A DNA stretch of 64,000 nt from the NCBI RefSeq assembly GCF_003173715.1, contig NZ_CP029550.1:186001-250000 (forward strand), given 5' to 3'. Numbering within the stretch: the stretch's first letter is position 1; the number at the start of each line of letters is the position of its first letter. Shown piece after piece: positions 63,948-64,000 of this stretch. The translations under genes were made by a program, and so were the position numbers. Under the pieces are notes generated by a model, which saw only the letters and a program-made list of their open reading frames with translations, was not told the origin of the DNA and searched no databases. Origin of the DNA: Methylobacterium durans (GTDB lineage: Bacteria; Pseudomonadota; Alphaproteobacteria; Rhizobiales; Beijerinckiaceae).

Positions 63948-64000
63948 CGTACAAGGTCTCGATGGTGATGAGCGCGAGGGCGCGCTCGCGGGCGAAGCGC
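63922..64000 (-). CDS. bchB: Light-independent protochlorophyllide reductase subunit B, C-terminal end
   Basis: The last 25 codons are visible, running off the window edge: RFARERALALITIETLYDAK then AHFGR and TGA at 63922-63924. The ending and the position just upstream of bchH, in the bchN-B-H-L-M order, identify BchB. The stop lies 24 bases inside bchH, so the genes overlap. Confidence 0.78.

Overview
The window reads as chromosomal DNA of a GC-rich alphaproteobacterium of the Rhizobiales, most like Methylobacterium or a close relative (inference from protein style and gene order; no search was run). It carries a large bacteriochlorophyll/carotenoid/reaction-centre cluster, and its magnesium-protoporphyrin cyclase is the oxygen-dependent AcsF type. 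Together these suggest an aerobic anoxygenic phototroph. No rRNA, tRNA, CRISPR array, transposase or integrase was seen.

Layout. 1-2.95 kb (+): the end of a YejA-type peptide-binding protein, a YejB-type permease and a GNAT acetyltransferase. 3.05-10.1 kb (-): a MoxR ATPase, a DUF58 protein and two large membrane proteins with von Willebrand-like domains. 10.3-13.7 kb (+): thioesterase, DUF1285, CoA pyrophosphatase, DUF6111 and CCA-adding enzyme. 13.8-19.0 kb (-): the F1 ATP synthase operon atpHAGDC with its terminator. 19.3-32.7 kb: mixed housekeeping genes (DsbA-like oxidoreductase, IalB-like protein, isomerase, argG, a broken chemotaxis receptor, di-haem peroxidase, PilZ protein, mtgA, ispA, leuB, two unknown envelope proteins, asd). 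32.8-35.7 kb (+): an island that looks like a decayed nuclease toxin followed by an array of related putative immunity genes. 35.8-45.0 kb (+): rimP-nusA-ylxR-infB, a methyltransferase-like gene, rbfA and truB. 45.0-64.0 kb (-): a 19-kb photosynthesis superoperon, in transcription order bchB(end)-bchH-bchL-bchM-lhaA-puhA-puhB-puhC-orf101-acsF-puhE-hemA-bchI-bchD-bchO-crtI-crtB and two tiny membrane-protein genes. No gap in it exceeds about 53 bases.

How the genes work together. hemA makes 5-aminolevulinate. BchH, BchD and BchI insert magnesium, BchM methylates, AcsF closes ring E, and BchL with BchB (and BchN, not in view) reduces protochlorophyllide. CrtB and CrtI make the carotenoid backbone. 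PuhA, PuhB, PuhC, PuhE and LhaA build the reaction centre and light-harvesting 1 complex.

Sequence quality. Seven otherwise well-conserved genes (DUF4159 protein, CoA pyrophosphatase, isomerase, infB, bchD, lhaA, bchH) each carry one frameshift, and in every case it is the loss of one base, usually in a G/C run. infB is essential, so most of these are probably sequencing errors rather than pseudogenes. Three further genes are interrupted by in-frame stop codons (chemotaxis receptor, toxin-like gene, first immunity-like gene). These are substitutions rather than indels and are better candidates for real decay.
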